The notes: generated by a model from the letters alone, not told the origin. Positions 1 to 7,905 are shown, counted from the first letter of the stretch. The stretch is 11,225 nt of DNA from REBR01 sp033721915 (GCA_033721915.1 JAWWAC010000079.1:1-11225), one strand, 5' to 3'. Numbers and translations: made by a program.

Positions 1-1
1 C

Positions 2-1132
2 ACCCTGCTGGTGGAGGCAGCCCGGCGCATTTCCTCATGCCTGCGCGGCAGCAGCACACTGGCACGGCTGGGTGGCGACGAGTTCCTGGTGATCCTGCCG
101 GGGCTTCTCGGCGAGGAAGCCACCGAGCTGGTGGCCGAGCGCATACTGAAGACCTTTACCCCGCCTTTCCATCTGCAGGACAGCGAGGTGTTTGTCACCA
201 CCAGCATCGGCATCGCCATCTACCCCCAGGACTCCGACAGCAGTACCAGCCTGCTTCAGCACGCCGATGCCGCCATGTACGAAGCCAAACACAAGGGCAA
301 GAGCGCCTATCAGCGTTTCTCTCCGGAGATGAAAGAAGTCAGCCAGGAGCGGCTGCAGATGGAGAACCTGCTGCGCCGGGCACTGGAGATGAATGAGTTT
401 GAGCTGTATTTCCAGCCCATTCTCAGAACCGACAACCAACAGGTGGTGGGTGCCGAAGCCCTGATACGCTGGCACAACCCGACACTGGGGCTGGTCATGC
501 CGGACCGTTTTATCCCCCTGGCCGAGGAGACGGGGCTGATCATCCCCATTGGCCGCTGGGTGCTGAACGAGGCCTGCCGCGCCGTCAACCGCTGGCAGCT
601 GCTCACCCGGGAGCCACTGAGCGTGGCCGTGAACGTCTCCGCCAGGCAGTTCCGGGACCCGGACTTTGTCAGCATGGTGGCCACCGCACTGAAGGAAAAC
701 CAGCTGGCGGGCCATCACCTGGAGCTGGAGATCACCGAGCGGCTGATACTGGACAACACCCTGGAGACGGACGACATACTGCGTGAGCTGGACGGGATGG
801 GGGTGCGCCTGTCGGTGGACGACTTCGGCACCGGCTATTCCGCACTGGGTTACCTCAAGAACTACCCCTTCGACACACTGAAAGTGGACAAATCCTTTAT
901 CCGGGATGTGATCACCAAACAGGGAGACGCCTCACTGGTGAAGGCCATTATCACCATGGCCCACAGCCTGGACCTGCAGGTGATTGCCGAGGGGGTCGAG
1001 AACAACGATCAGCTGTCTTTCCTGCGCCAGCTTCACTGCGACTACGCACAGGGCTACCTGTACAGCCGCCCCGCCACGGAAACCGACTTCAGCGACTGGC
1101 TGCTGTCCCGCAGCACGCCGGAAAACGCCTGA
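2..1132 (+). CDS. GGDEF-EAL bifunctional cyclic-di-GMP protein (5'-partial)
   Basis: C-terminal part of a cyclic-di-GMP turnover protein. The frame is open from base 2, so the start and any sensory domain lie upstream of the window; the GTG at 11 is not a credible start because it falls inside the GGDEF domain. An intact GGDEF signature (bases 71-85) marks a diguanylate cyclase domain. It is followed by a complete EAL phosphodiesterase domain with EAL at 455-463 and, further on, NVSARQF, LEITE, DDFGTGYS (from 818), LKVDKSF, AEGVE and AQGYL. These cover the metal- and substrate-binding residues known for active EAL enzymes, so the phosphodiesterase is probably active. The cyclase may be active or may act as a GTP-binding regulatory domain. 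The RxxD product-inhibition site five residues before GGDEF reads RGSS, so the usual I-site aspartate is missing. The gene lies 69 bp upstream of ackA on the same strand with no evident functional link. Family assignment is firm; the specific protein is unknown. Confidence 0.95.
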   Translation, partial: TLLVEAARRISSCLRGSSTLARLGGDEFLVILPGLLGEEATELVAERILKTFTPPFHLQDSEVFVTTSIGIAIYPQDSDSSTSLLQHADAAMYEAKHKGKSAYQRFSPEMKEVSQERLQMENLLRRALEMNEFELYFQPILRTDNQQVVGAEALIRWHNPTLGLVMPDRFIPLAEETGLIIPIGRWVLNEACRAVNRWQLLTREPLSVAVNVSARQFRDPDFVSMVATALKENQLAGHHLELEITERLILDNTLETDDILRELDGMGVRLSVDDFGTGYSALGYLKNYPFDTLKVDKSFIRDVITKQGDASLVKAIITMAHSLDLQVIAEGVENNDQLSFLRQLHCDYAQGYLYSRPATETDFSDWLLSRSTPENA

Positions 1133-1136
1133 CCCC

Positions 1137-1160
1137 GGGTGCCGGTTTGGCCCCTTGCTC
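1137..1160 (+). terminator. Weak terminator-like hairpin after the GGDEF-EAL gene
   Basis: Five bases past the TGA, GGG (1137-1139) and GCC (1141-1143) can pair with GGC (1149-1151) and CCC (1152-1154). The stem has 6 bp, one bulged T and a GGTTT loop, and is followed by TTGCTCT. The tail is poor in T and the element overlaps the proposed ackA -35 box, so this is only a tentative call. Confidence 0.22.
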
Positions 1161-1175
1161 TCGTGGGGATACAAT
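1147..1175 (+). promoter_or_regulatory. Candidate sigma70 promoter for ackA-pta
   Basis: TTGGCC (1147-1152, 4 of 6 match to TTGACA) and TACAAT (1170-1175, 5 of 6 match to TATAAT) are separated by exactly 17 bp. Transcription would begin near 1182, leaving a leader of about 20 nt containing the ackA ribosome binding site. TACAAT is an AT-rich island in a GC-rich background. This is inferred from consensus only. Confidence 0.45.
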
Positions 1176-1188
1176 CCCCTTTTCAAGC

Positions 1189-1193
1189 AAGGA
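1189..1193 (+). promoter_or_regulatory. Ribosome binding site deciding the ackA start
   Basis: AAGGA lies 8 nt before the ATG at 1202. It supports that ATG over the in-frame GTG at 1139, which would lie upstream of the candidate promoter's -10 box and add 21 residues not expected in acetate kinases. Confidence 0.75.
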
Positions 1194-1201
1194 TCTCTCC
1201 C

Positions 1202-2395
1202 ATGGACTCGACATTACTGGTGGTCAACAGCGGCAGCTCCTCACTCAAGCTGGCACTGTACCGGCGCCACGACTTCACACCACTGGCATCGGCACTGGCG
1301 GAACGCCTGGGCAGCAGCGATGCCGCCCTGACGGTCAGAACGGATGAGAAACACCACCGGAACCTGCCACCGGAGGCCGGCCACCAGCAGGCCATTGACC
1401 GGGCACTGGCGCTGTTCCGGGAGCTGGGCCTGCTTGAGGGGCCACCCAGCGCCATTGGCCACCGGGTGGTGCACGGCGGCGAGGCTTTTACCCGCTCCGT
1501 GGTGATCGATGACCCGGTGCTGGAGGCCATACGCCAGTGCACGCCACTGGCACCGCTGCACAATCCGGCCAACCTGGCGGGCATTGAGGCCATGACGGCG
1601 CTGTACCCGCAACAGCCCCAGGTGGCGGTGTTTGATACCGCCTTCCACCAGAGCCTGGCACAGGAGGCCTACCTCTACGCCCTGCCCTACCGGCTGTACC
1701 GGGAACAGGGGGTACGCCGCTATGGCTTCCACGGCACCAGCCACCGCTACATGCTCAGCCGCACCGCCGCCCACCTGGGCCAGTCACCGCAGAACACCTC
1801 GCTGATCTCGGCCCACCTGGGCAATGGCTGCAGCATTACCGCCATCCGTGACGGACAGAGCCGTGACACCAGCATGGGGCTGACCCCTCTGGAGGGGCTG
1901 GTGATGGGCACCCGCAGCGGTGACCTGGATCCGGGGCTGTTTGATTTCTTTATACAGCAGGGCCAGAGCCCGGAGTCCATCAACCGGATGCTCAACCGGG
2001 AAAGCGGCCTTCTGGGCCTGTCCGGGCTCAGCAACGACATGCGCAGCCTGATTGAAGCCCGTGATCAGGGCCATGAGCAGGCGGCACTGGCGGTGTCGGT
2101 GTTCTGCTACCGTCTGGCGAGGTATATCGGCGCCATGTCCGTGGCCAGCGGCCGTCCTGATGCACTGGTGTTTACCGGGGGGATTGGGGAGAACAGCGCC
2201 GTGGTGCGAGAAGAAACCCTGTCCCACCTGGCCCATCTGGGCTTTGCTGTTGACCCTGACCATAATGGGGACCACGGTCGCCGCCGTCAGGGTGAGATAC
2301 AGGCCGAAGGCAGCCACCGCATACTGGTGATCGCAACGGACGAGGAGCGGGTCATTGCCGAGGATACCGCCGCCCTCACACAGGACGAATCCTGA
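1202..2395 (+). CDS. ackA: Acetate kinase
   Basis: Cytosolic acetate kinase: reversible phosphoryl transfer between acetyl phosphate and ADP to give acetate and ATP. From the ATG at 1202 the protein has 397 residues, normal for the family (about 400). Visible family motifs are NSGSSSLK (residues 9-16, phosphate-binding Asn9), HRVVHGGE (87-94, with Arg88), FDTAFHQ (144-150, with Asp145), YGFHGTSH (174-181, with His177), HLGNG and MGTRSGDLDPG (235-245, with Arg238), FTGGIGEN (324-331) and a C-terminal TDEE (379-382, with Glu382). These match the catalytic and substrate residues known from the Methanosarcina thermophila enzyme, so activity is expected. The gene ends in tandem stops (TGA at 2393, TAA at 2396). 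pta begins 42 bp later on the same strand, the classical ackA-pta pair. Nothing is missing or broken. Confidence 0.98.
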   Translation: MDSTLLVVNSGSSSLKLALYRRHDFTPLASALAERLGSSDAALTVRTDEKHHRNLPPEAGHQQAIDRALALFRELGLLEGPPSAIGHRVVHGGEAFTRSVVIDDPVLEAIRQCTPLAPLHNPANLAGIEAMTALYPQQPQVAVFDTAFHQSLAQEAYLYALPYRLYREQGVRRYGFHGTSHRYMLSRTAAHLGQSPQNTSLISAHLGNGCSITAIRDGQSRDTSMGLTPLEGLVMGTRSGDLDPGLFDFFIQQGQSPESINRMLNRESGLLGLSGLSNDMRSLIEARDQGHEQAALAVSVFCYRLARYIGAMSVASGRPDALVFTGGIGENSAVVREETLSHLAHLGFAVDPDHNGDHGRRRQGEIQAEGSHRILVIATDEERVIAEDTAALTQDES

Positions 2396-2437
2396 TAAGG
2401 TCGTCACTGAACAGTACCCACAACAACGGAAGACACC

Positions 2438-4585
2438 ATGGCCAAGAATCTCTTTATCGCCGCCACCGGCACACGCACCGGCCTGACCTCCGTCAGCATG
2501 GGCCTGCTGCGCGCTCTGGACAACAAAGGGGTGCGGGTGGGCTTTTTCAAGCCCGTGGCCCAGAGCGGCGGGCCGGACCGGGGGGACCGCTCGGTGCATT
2601 TTGTCCGCGCCACCAGCCACCTGACGCCACCGGACCCGGTGCCACTGAAAACCGCACAGAACCTGCTGAACACCGGCCAGTCCGGGCAGCTGATGGAGGA
2701 CATTGTCGGCCTCTACCACCAGGCGGCACAGGACCTGGATGTGGTGATTATCGAGGGCCTGGTGCCGGAGGGGAACGAGGCCTACATGGCACGGCTGAAT
2801 GTGGAGATTGCCCGCAACCTGGATGCCCAGGTGATACTGGTCAGCGCCCCGGGAAGCCGCAGCCCTTCCGAGGTGGACGACTGGCTGGCCTTCACCGGCC
2901 GCCTCTTTACCGAGAATTCCAGGACCACCGTGCTGGGGGCCATCCTCAACAAGGTGGGTGAACCCACACAGGATGAGCTTCAGCTCTCGCCAGTGGTGCC
3001 GGCCGCACTGCCGGATGTGGACTGGGCCAGCGAGTGCCGTGTCTTCTCGCAGGGAGAGATGAAACTGCTGGGTGTGGTGCCCTGGCAGCCGGCACTGCTG
3101 GCACCCCGCACCTCGGATGTGACCTGGCCACTGGAGGCGATGGTGCTCCACGGCGGCCAGCAGGACAGCCGCCGTGTGGAGCGGGTGATGGTGTGCGCCA
3201 GGACACTGCCCAACATGGTGGAATCACTGCGCCCCGGGACCCTGGTGGTCACCCCGGGGGACCGGGAAGACATCATCGTGGCCTGCGCCATGGCCACACT
3301 CAGGGGCAGCCCTCTGGCGGGGCTGGTGCTCACCGGCGGGCTGATGCCGGACAGGCGCACCATCGAGTTCTGCCAGCCGGCCCTGGAGACCGGGCTGCCG
3401 GTGCTGAGCACGCCACTGGACACCTACCACAGCGCTTACCGCCTGGCCCGCATGGACACCTCCGTGCCGGAGGACGACCGTGAACGTCTGGAACAGGTAA
3501 TGGAATCCACGGCGGAGGAAATTGACGCGGACTGGCTCAGGGAGCACCTGCAGATTGAGCGCGAGCCGCGACTGTCACCACCGGCTTTCCGCCACCTGCT
3601 GACGGCCAGGGCCAGGGAGGCGGACAAGCGCATTGTCCTGCCGGAGGGGGAAGAGCCCCGCACCATCACCGCCGCGGCACGCTGCCAGCAGCGTGGGCTG
3701 GCCCGCTGTGTACTGCTGGGGCGGGCGGATGTGATCCGCCAGGTGGCCAGCACCCAGGGGGTGGAGCTGCCGGACTCCGTGGAAATCATCGACCCGGATG
3801 AGGTCCGTGAGCGCTACATCGAACCCATGATGAAACTGCGCAGCCACAAGGGGCTGGCCGCGGACATGGCAGAGGCCCAGCTGGAGGACAATGTGGTGAT
3901 GGGCACCATGATGCTGGCACTGGATGAGGTGGACGGGCTGGTCTCCGGGGCCATCCACACCACCGCCAATACCATCCGCCCGGCACTGCAGCTGATCAAG
4001 ACCCACGAGCAGGCGCGCATTGTCTCGTCCATTTTCTTCATGTGCCTTCCCGACCAGGTGCTGGTGTACGGCGACTGCGCCGTCAACCCGGACCCCGATG
4101 CCGAGGAACTGGCGGATATCGCCATACAGAGTGCCGACTCCGCCGCCACCTTCGGCATCCCCCCCAGGGTGGCCATGATCAGCTACAGCACCGGTGGCTC
4201 CGGCACCGGTGAGGATGTGGACAAGGTGCGCAAGGCCACCGCCATTGTCCAGGAGCGACGTCCGGACCTGGTGATCGACGGCCCGCTGCAGTACGACGCC
4301 GCCGCCATCGAGAGTGTGGCCAGGAGCAAGGCGCCGGACAGCCCGGTGGCGGGGCGAGCCACGGTGTTTATCTTCCCGGATCTCAATACCGGCAACACCA
4401 CCTACAAGGCGGTGCAGCGCAGCGCCAATGTGGTGAGCATCGGCCCCATGCTGCAGGGTCTGCGCAAGCCGGTGAACGACCTCTCACGGGGGGCTCTGGT
4501 GGACGACATTGTCTACACCATCGCCCTCACCGCCATTCAGGCCAGGCAGGTGGAGGAACAGGGGCTGGCCAAGACCAGCGACTAG
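2438..4585 (+). CDS. pta: Phosphate acetyltransferase, long (three-domain) form
   Basis: Phosphotransacetylase: acetyl-CoA plus phosphate to acetyl phosphate plus CoA, acting with AckA just upstream. At 715 residues it is the long enterobacterial-type enzyme (E. coli about 714 aa), not the short ~330-aa form. An N-terminal P-loop-like domain (roughly 1-220) begins with TGTRTGLTS at 10-18. This resembles the dethiobiotin synthetase fold but lacks the Walker GK[ST] lysine, as in E. coli Pta. A DRTGG-type domain follows (about 225-340, with GDREDII and LTGG). The C-terminal catalytic PTA_PTB domain (about 385-705) carries IVLPEGEE, FPDLNTGN and DLSRG, where Ser683, Arg684 and Asp690 correspond to the catalytic Ser309/Arg310/Asp316 of the M. 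thermophila enzyme. In E. coli the N-terminal part mediates allosteric control by NADH and pyruvate; the same is inferred here. GGAAG (2428-2432) sits 5 nt before the ATG. Confidence 0.98.
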   Translation: MAKNLFIAATGTRTGLTSVSMGLLRALDNKGVRVGFFKPVAQSGGPDRGDRSVHFVRATSHLTPPDPVPLKTAQNLLNTGQSGQLMEDIVGLYHQAAQDLDVVIIEGLVPEGNEAYMARLNVEIARNLDAQVILVSAPGSRSPSEVDDWLAFTGRLFTENSRTTVLGAILNKVGEPTQDELQLSPVVPAALPDVDWASECRVFSQGEMKLLGVVPWQPALLAPRTSDVTWPLEAMVLHGGQQDSRRVERVMVCARTLPNMVESLRPGTLVVTPGDREDIIVACAMATLRGSPLAGLVLTGGLMPDRRTIEFCQPALETGLPVLSTPLDTYHSAYRLARMDTSVPEDDRERLEQVMESTAEEIDADWLREHLQIEREPRLSPPAFRHLLTARAREADKRIVLPEGEEPRTITAAARCQQRGLARCVLLGRADVIRQVASTQGVELPDSVEIIDPDEVRERYIEPMMKLRSHKGLAADMAEAQLEDNVVMGTMMLALDEVDGLVSGAIHTTANTIRPALQLIKTHEQARIVSSIFFMCLPDQVLVYGDCAVNPDPDAEELADIAIQSADSAATFGIPPRVAMISYSTGGSGTGEDVDKVRKATAIVQERRPDLVIDGPLQYDAAAIESVARSKAPDSPVAGRATVFIFPDLNTGNTTYKAVQRSANVVSIGPMLQGLRKPVNDLSRGALVDDIVYTIALTAIQARQVEEQGLAKTSD

Positions 4586-4596
4586 GACTGAACAGC

Positions 4597-4620
4597 GGGG
4601 CGCGGTGAACGCCGGGCCCC
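4597..4620 (+). terminator. Imperfect GC-rich hairpin in the pta/der convergent gap
   Basis: GGGGCGCG (4597-4604) can pair with CGC (4610-4612) and, after a 3-nt bulge, GCCCC (4616-4620), with a GTGAA loop. It is the only structure in the 37 bp between the two stop codons. No T-tract follows immediately on either strand, so it may be an RNA 3'-end hairpin or no real terminator. Confidence 0.3.
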
Positions 4621-4622
4621 CG

Positions 4623-6059
4623 TCAGCGCTGTTTCTTCAGACGCGTGCGCTTGGCTTTTTTCTCGGTGGTCTTGGCGTGACTGACCAGTCGGGTGCGCTT
4701 GGCCCTCTGGCGGGGGCTGAGCTCGTTCTTGCGCCCCTCGAAGGGGTTGGCGCCGGACTTGAACTCCATGCGTATGGGCGTGCCCACCACCTTCAGCACT
4801 TTGCGAAAGATGTTTTCCAGGTAACGGCGGTACACCGACGGCAGTGAGTCGGTCTGGTTGCCGTGCACCACGATAATGGGCGGGTTGGAGCCCCCCTGGT
4901 GTGCGTAGCGCAGTTTCACGCGGCGGCCACGGACCATGGGCGGTGCGTGCTGCTGCACCGCGTCCTGCAGGATGCGGGTCAGGTCGTTGGTGGCCCACTT
5001 GGCCATGGCCGAGTCGTGGCACTCATGGATGGAAGGGTACAGATCGCCGACCCCGGTGCCATGGAGTGCGGAGATAAAGTGGGTCCTTGCGTAATCCAGG
5101 AAGGCCAGGCGGCGTTTGAGGGTTTCCTTCACCGCCTTGCGGTCGTCCGGGTCCATGCCGTCCCACTTGTTCACCGCCACCACCAGGGCCCGACCCGCCT
5201 CCAGGGCAAAGCCGATCAGGTGCATGTCCTGGTCCACCAGCCCCTCACGGGCATCGATGACAATCAGCACCACATGGGCGTCCTCGATGGCCTTGAGGGT
5301 CTTGATGATGGAGAACTTCTCCACCGCCTCGCTGACGTGCTTGCGGCGGCGCACACCGGCGGTGTCGATCAGTGTGTAATCCTGGTCGCGCCGGGTGAAT
5401 GGGATCTCGATGCTGTCACGGGTGGTGCCGGGCTGGTCATAGACCACCACCCGTTCCTCACCCAGCATGCGGTTCACCAGTGTGGACTTGCCCACATTGG
5501 GGCGTCCGATGACGCCGATGCGGATACCCGGCGGTGTGGCCGGCTCGGGCTCCGGGTCCTCTTCACTGCCGTCCCACAGCAGCTCGTCCAGCAGAGAGCG
5601 GATGCCCCGGTTGTGGGCCGCGGCAATCATGAACACGGAGCTGAAACCCAGCTGGTGGAATTCGCTGGCGGCGGCATCCGGGTCGCCGCCATCGGTCTTG
5701 TTCACCACCAGGTGAGCGGTTTTGCCGGTGCGGCGCAGGTGACGGGCAATCTCACCGTCACCGGGTGTCAAACCGCTGCGACCGTCCACCAGAAACAGCA
5801 CAATGTCCGCCTCTTCGATGGCCAGCAGGGCCTGGTCTTCCATGACCTGGTTGACCCCCTCGCGGTCGTCGCCACCCAGACCACCGGTGTCGATGACAAT
5901 AAAGCGCCTTTCCAGATGACGGCCTTCGCCGTACTTGCGGTCACGGGTCAGACCCGGGTAATCCGCCACCAGGGCGTCACGGGTCTTGGTCATCTGGTTG
6001 AACAGGGTGGATTTGCCCACATTGGGGCGCCCGACCAGGGCAATTACGGGGGTTGTCAC
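4623..6059 (-). CDS. der: Ribosome-assembly GTPase Der (EngA)
   Basis: Essential double-GTPase that acts in late maturation of the 50S ribosomal subunit. Two tandem G domains are explicit. Domain 1 has GRPNVGKS at 10-17, DTGG at 57-60 and NKTD at 120-123. Domain 2 has GRPNVGKS at 185-192, DTAG at 232-235 and NKWD at 297-300. An acidic linker (about 165-177) joins them. The C-terminal KH-like domain (about 355-445) is followed by a very basic tail in which AKRTRL occurs twice (453-458 and 469-474), probably contacting rRNA. Length 478 aa against 490 in E. coli. The start is GTG at 6059, three bases after the bamB stop. The only Shine-Dalgarno match is a modest GAG about 9 nt upstream, inside the end of bamB, so translation is probably coupled to bamB. 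It faces pta across 37 bp. Confidence 0.98.
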   Translation of the reverse strand: MTTPVIALVGRPNVGKSTLFNQMTKTRDALVADYPGLTRDRKYGEGRHLERRFIVIDTGGLGGDDREGVNQVMEDQALLAIEEADIVLFLVDGRSGLTPGDGEIARHLRRTGKTAHLVVNKTDGGDPDAAASEFHQLGFSSVFMIAAAHNRGIRSLLDELLWDGSEEDPEPEPATPPGIRIGVIGRPNVGKSTLVNRMLGEERVVVYDQPGTTRDSIEIPFTRRDQDYTLIDTAGVRRRKHVSEAVEKFSIIKTLKAIEDAHVVLIVIDAREGLVDQDMHLIGFALEAGRALVVAVNKWDGMDPDDRKAVKETLKRRLAFLDYARTHFISALHGTGVGDLYPSIHECHDSAMAKWATNDLTRILQDAVQQHAPPMVRGRRVKLRYAHQGGSNPPIIVVHGNQTDSLPSVYRRYLENIFRKVLKVVGTPIRMEFKSGANPFEGRKNELSPRQRAKRTRLVSHAKTTEKKAKRTRLKKQR

Positions 6060-6062
6060 AAA

Positions 6063-7235
6063 TCAATTCTCTACAATGCGATAAGACGCCAGCTGGCCGC
6101 CATTACCAAACAGGATAACCCGGTCCCGGTAGCGGAGCATATCGGAGCGAAGCCCCTTCTCATCCACCAGGGTGCGACCCTCAATCTGGCCATCGGCCTG
6201 ATTCAGGGCGTAAAGATAGCCTTCAAAATCCCCCACCAGAACATGCCCGCCCAGTGTCACCGGTGCCGTCAGACGACGCCATTTAAGGCGCTCTTCCTCA
6301 CGCCACAGCTGGGTTCTCTGCTGCCGGCTGAAGCCCACCATCTCGCCATCGGCCGCGGCCACGAAGACACGGCCATTGCTCACGGCCGGTGAGCGCAAAC
6401 TGGATACCGGGCGGCTCCACTGCTCCACACCGGTGATCAGGTCCAGTGCCGCCACACGGCCCTGGTAGCCGGTGACATGGACATCGCCGTCCACCACCAC
6501 CGGGCTGCCATCCACATCCACCAGACGCTCCAGCTCAGTGCGACCGGAGGGGGTGCTGACGGTGTAGTCCCACTCCACCCGACCGGTGGCTACATCCAGT
6601 GCCACCAGGCGGCCGTTGTCAAAGCCGGTAACCACCAGACGGTTGTCCACATAGGGAGTGGCGGTGCCGCGGTAGCTGAGCACCGGGGCCTTGCTGTCGA
6701 ACTGCCAGCGCTTGTCGCCGCTGCGGGCATCGTAGGCGATCAGACCGCTGTCGATGGTCTGAACCACCACCAGACGGCCATTGCTCTGTGGCGGTGCCAG
6801 CACCTCGTTGGGCATGTCCGTGGCCCACAGCTGCTCACCGTCTTCCGGAGACAGGGCAATCAGCTGGCCGTTGCGGCTGGTGACATAAAGCCGCTCGCCA
6901 TCGCTGCCAACACCACCCAGCAGGTGCGCATCCAGCTTGACCCACCAGTCACGGCGGCCATTGCGGGCGTTATAGGCGGTGACATAGCCCTCCTCCGTGG
7001 CGGCAAATACCTGGTCGTCCTGAACCACCGGTTGCAGCAGCAGGTACTGGCCGTCCATGCCATGGGCCACGCGGCGACTCCAGATCTTGCGCACCTGGAC
7101 CTCACCGCTGGCTTCCGGTGCCTCCACGGCACGCTCGAATCCGTCACCGGAGGAGGCGCAGCCCCCCAGCAGCAGTAGCGTCAGCAGCAGGACACCGGGG
7201 AGGCGATAACGGGTAACCGCAACACGACGGGTCAT
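6063..7235 (-). CDS. bamB: Outer-membrane assembly lipoprotein BamB
   Basis: Lipoprotein component of the BAM complex, which folds beta-barrel proteins into the outer membrane; BamB is a beta-propeller that binds BamA. Residues 1-25 form a lipoprotein signal: basic start (RR, R), hydrophobic core, and lipobox LGGC with acylated Cys26. Residue +2 is Ala, not Asp, consistent with outer-membrane sorting. The mature part shows repeated PQQ-type propeller motifs (hydrophobic-AL/AY-x-x-x-x-G-x-x-x-W), with motif tryptophans at 97, 137, 177, 222, 273 and 311 and a degenerate last copy (ALNQADGQIEG). Length 390 aa against 392 in E. coli. The ATG overlaps the yfgM stop (ATGA), and its strong Shine-Dalgarno is inside yfgM. 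der follows after 3 bp. The gene order yfgM-bamB-der confirms the call over other PQQ-repeat proteins. Confidence 0.97.
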   Translation of the reverse strand: MTRRVAVTRYRLPGVLLLTLLLLGGCASSGDGFERAVEAPEASGEVQVRKIWSRRVAHGMDGQYLLLQPVVQDDQVFAATEEGYVTAYNARNGRRDWWVKLDAHLLGGVGSDGERLYVTSRNGQLIALSPEDGEQLWATDMPNEVLAPPQSNGRLVVVQTIDSGLIAYDARSGDKRWQFDSKAPVLSYRGTATPYVDNRLVVTGFDNGRLVALDVATGRVEWDYTVSTPSGRTELERLVDVDGSPVVVDGDVHVTGYQGRVAALDLITGVEQWSRPVSSLRSPAVSNGRVFVAAADGEMVGFSRQQRTQLWREEERLKWRRLTAPVTLGGHVLVGDFEGYLYALNQADGQIEGRTLVDEKGLRSDMLRYRDRVILFGNGGQLASYRIVEN

Positions 7236-7879
7236 TCATCCTCCTCCGCCACCGCCAGATCGGCCAGCTTGATGTCCAGGAGACGGTCATTGACGTCCTT
7301 CCCCATGGCTTCCATGGCGGCTTTGTAGGCTTCTCTGGCCTGGCCGTTGTCGCCACGGGCCCGGTGGATATCCCCTTCCAGCTCGAGAAACAGGGGGGCA
7401 AAGGCGCCGGGTTCGCTGACGCTGTTGATCACCTCCAGGGCCTTGTCCTGTTCACCGGCGGCCAGCCAGGCACGGGCCAGTCGTTCGCGGATCACCAGCG
7501 GCAGCGGCTCTTCGCCGGCACGGTTCATGGCCCACTCCAGCTCACTGGCGGCGGCCCCGGGCTCCCCTTCTTCCATGTAGTAGCTGGCCGCGGCCATGGC
7601 CGCGAAGACGGCGTAGACATTGTCCTCGTGGTTTTCCTTGAGACTGTTCAGGGCAAACTCCAGTGTGGAGCGGCGCTCTTCCATGTCTTCACGGGACAGG
7701 GCACTGACCAGGGTATCAAACCCCTGACGGGCTTCGGCCTGGTCGGCCGCCTGCTTGTTCTGCCAGTAATTCCAGCCGCCCAGGATCAGCACCGCCAGGG
7801 CCACACCCAAGGCCAGTGATGGCCAGTTTTTCTTCCACCAGCGCTTGAACGCCTCCAGCTGTTCGTCCTGTTCTGCCAC
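7232..7879 (-). CDS. yfgM: YfgM-like ancillary SecYEG translocon protein (TPR-like)
   Basis: Inner-membrane protein with a single N-terminal membrane anchor and a periplasmic tetratricopeptide-like domain. In E. coli YfgM associates with the Sec translocon and PpiD and assists periplasmic folding; that role is inferred here. Residues 1-19 are charged and aromatic (FKRWWKKNW), residues 20-36 form one hydrophobic helix, and the remaining ~175 residues are Ala/Glu-rich helical repeats of the TPR_21 type. The C-terminal part fits helix pairs such as GEPGAAASELEWAMNRAGE. Length 215 aa against 206 in E. coli. The start is GTG at 7879, supported by AGGAG (7887-7891) 7 nt upstream. It overlaps bamB by 4 bp (ATGA) and lies 101 bp after hisS. 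Position between hisS and bamB is the best evidence for identity, since TPR proteins diverge quickly. Confidence 0.93.
   Translation of the reverse strand: MAEQDEQLEAFKRWWKKNWPSLALGVALAVLILGGWNYWQNKQAADQAEARQGFDTLVSALSREDMEERRSTLEFALNSLKENHEDNVYAVFAAMAAASYYMEEGEPGAAASELEWAMNRAGEEPLPLVIRERLARAWLAAGEQDKALEVINSVSEPGAFAPLFLELEGDIHRARGDNGQAREAYKAAMEAMGKDVNDRLLDIKLADLAVAEEDE
7240..7247 (-). promoter_or_regulatory. bamB ribosome binding site inside the yfgM 3' end
   Basis: On the minus strand GGAGGAGG ends 4 nt before the bamB ATG, so an SD register with 4-7 nt spacing is available. The same bases encode the final Glu-Glu-Asp-Glu of YfgM, so the acidic C-terminus and the downstream ribosome site share sequence. 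With the ATGA overlap this predicts translational coupling. Confidence 0.75.
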
Positions 7880-7905
7880 AATCCGCTCCTCACTCTGACC
7901 GTCAG

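Noticed and set aside
1139..1201. In-frame GTG at 1139 as an alternative ackA start, adding 21 residues.
   Set aside because: The conserved acetate kinase N-terminus begins at the ATG at 1202, which has AAGGA 8 nt upstream. The GTG precedes the likely promoter -10 box.
2465..2491. The degenerate P-loop in the Pta N-terminus (no GK[ST]) as a sign of damage.
   Set aside because: E. coli Pta has the same kind of degenerate loop, so this is normal for the long Pta form.
1784..3151. A 455-codon open frame on the minus strand spanning ackA and pta.
   Set aside because: It is opposite two well-supported enzymes, shows no family motif, is rich in His/Gln/Cys, and crosses the intergenic gap without a start region of its own.
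4863..6392. A 509-codon open frame on the plus strand opposite der and the end of bamB, longer than der itself.
   Set aside because: The composition (many His, Gln, Val, Gly) and lack of any recognisable motif are typical of antisense shadow frames in GC-rich genes. It runs across the der-bamB junction, and both of those are unmistakable genes on the other strand.
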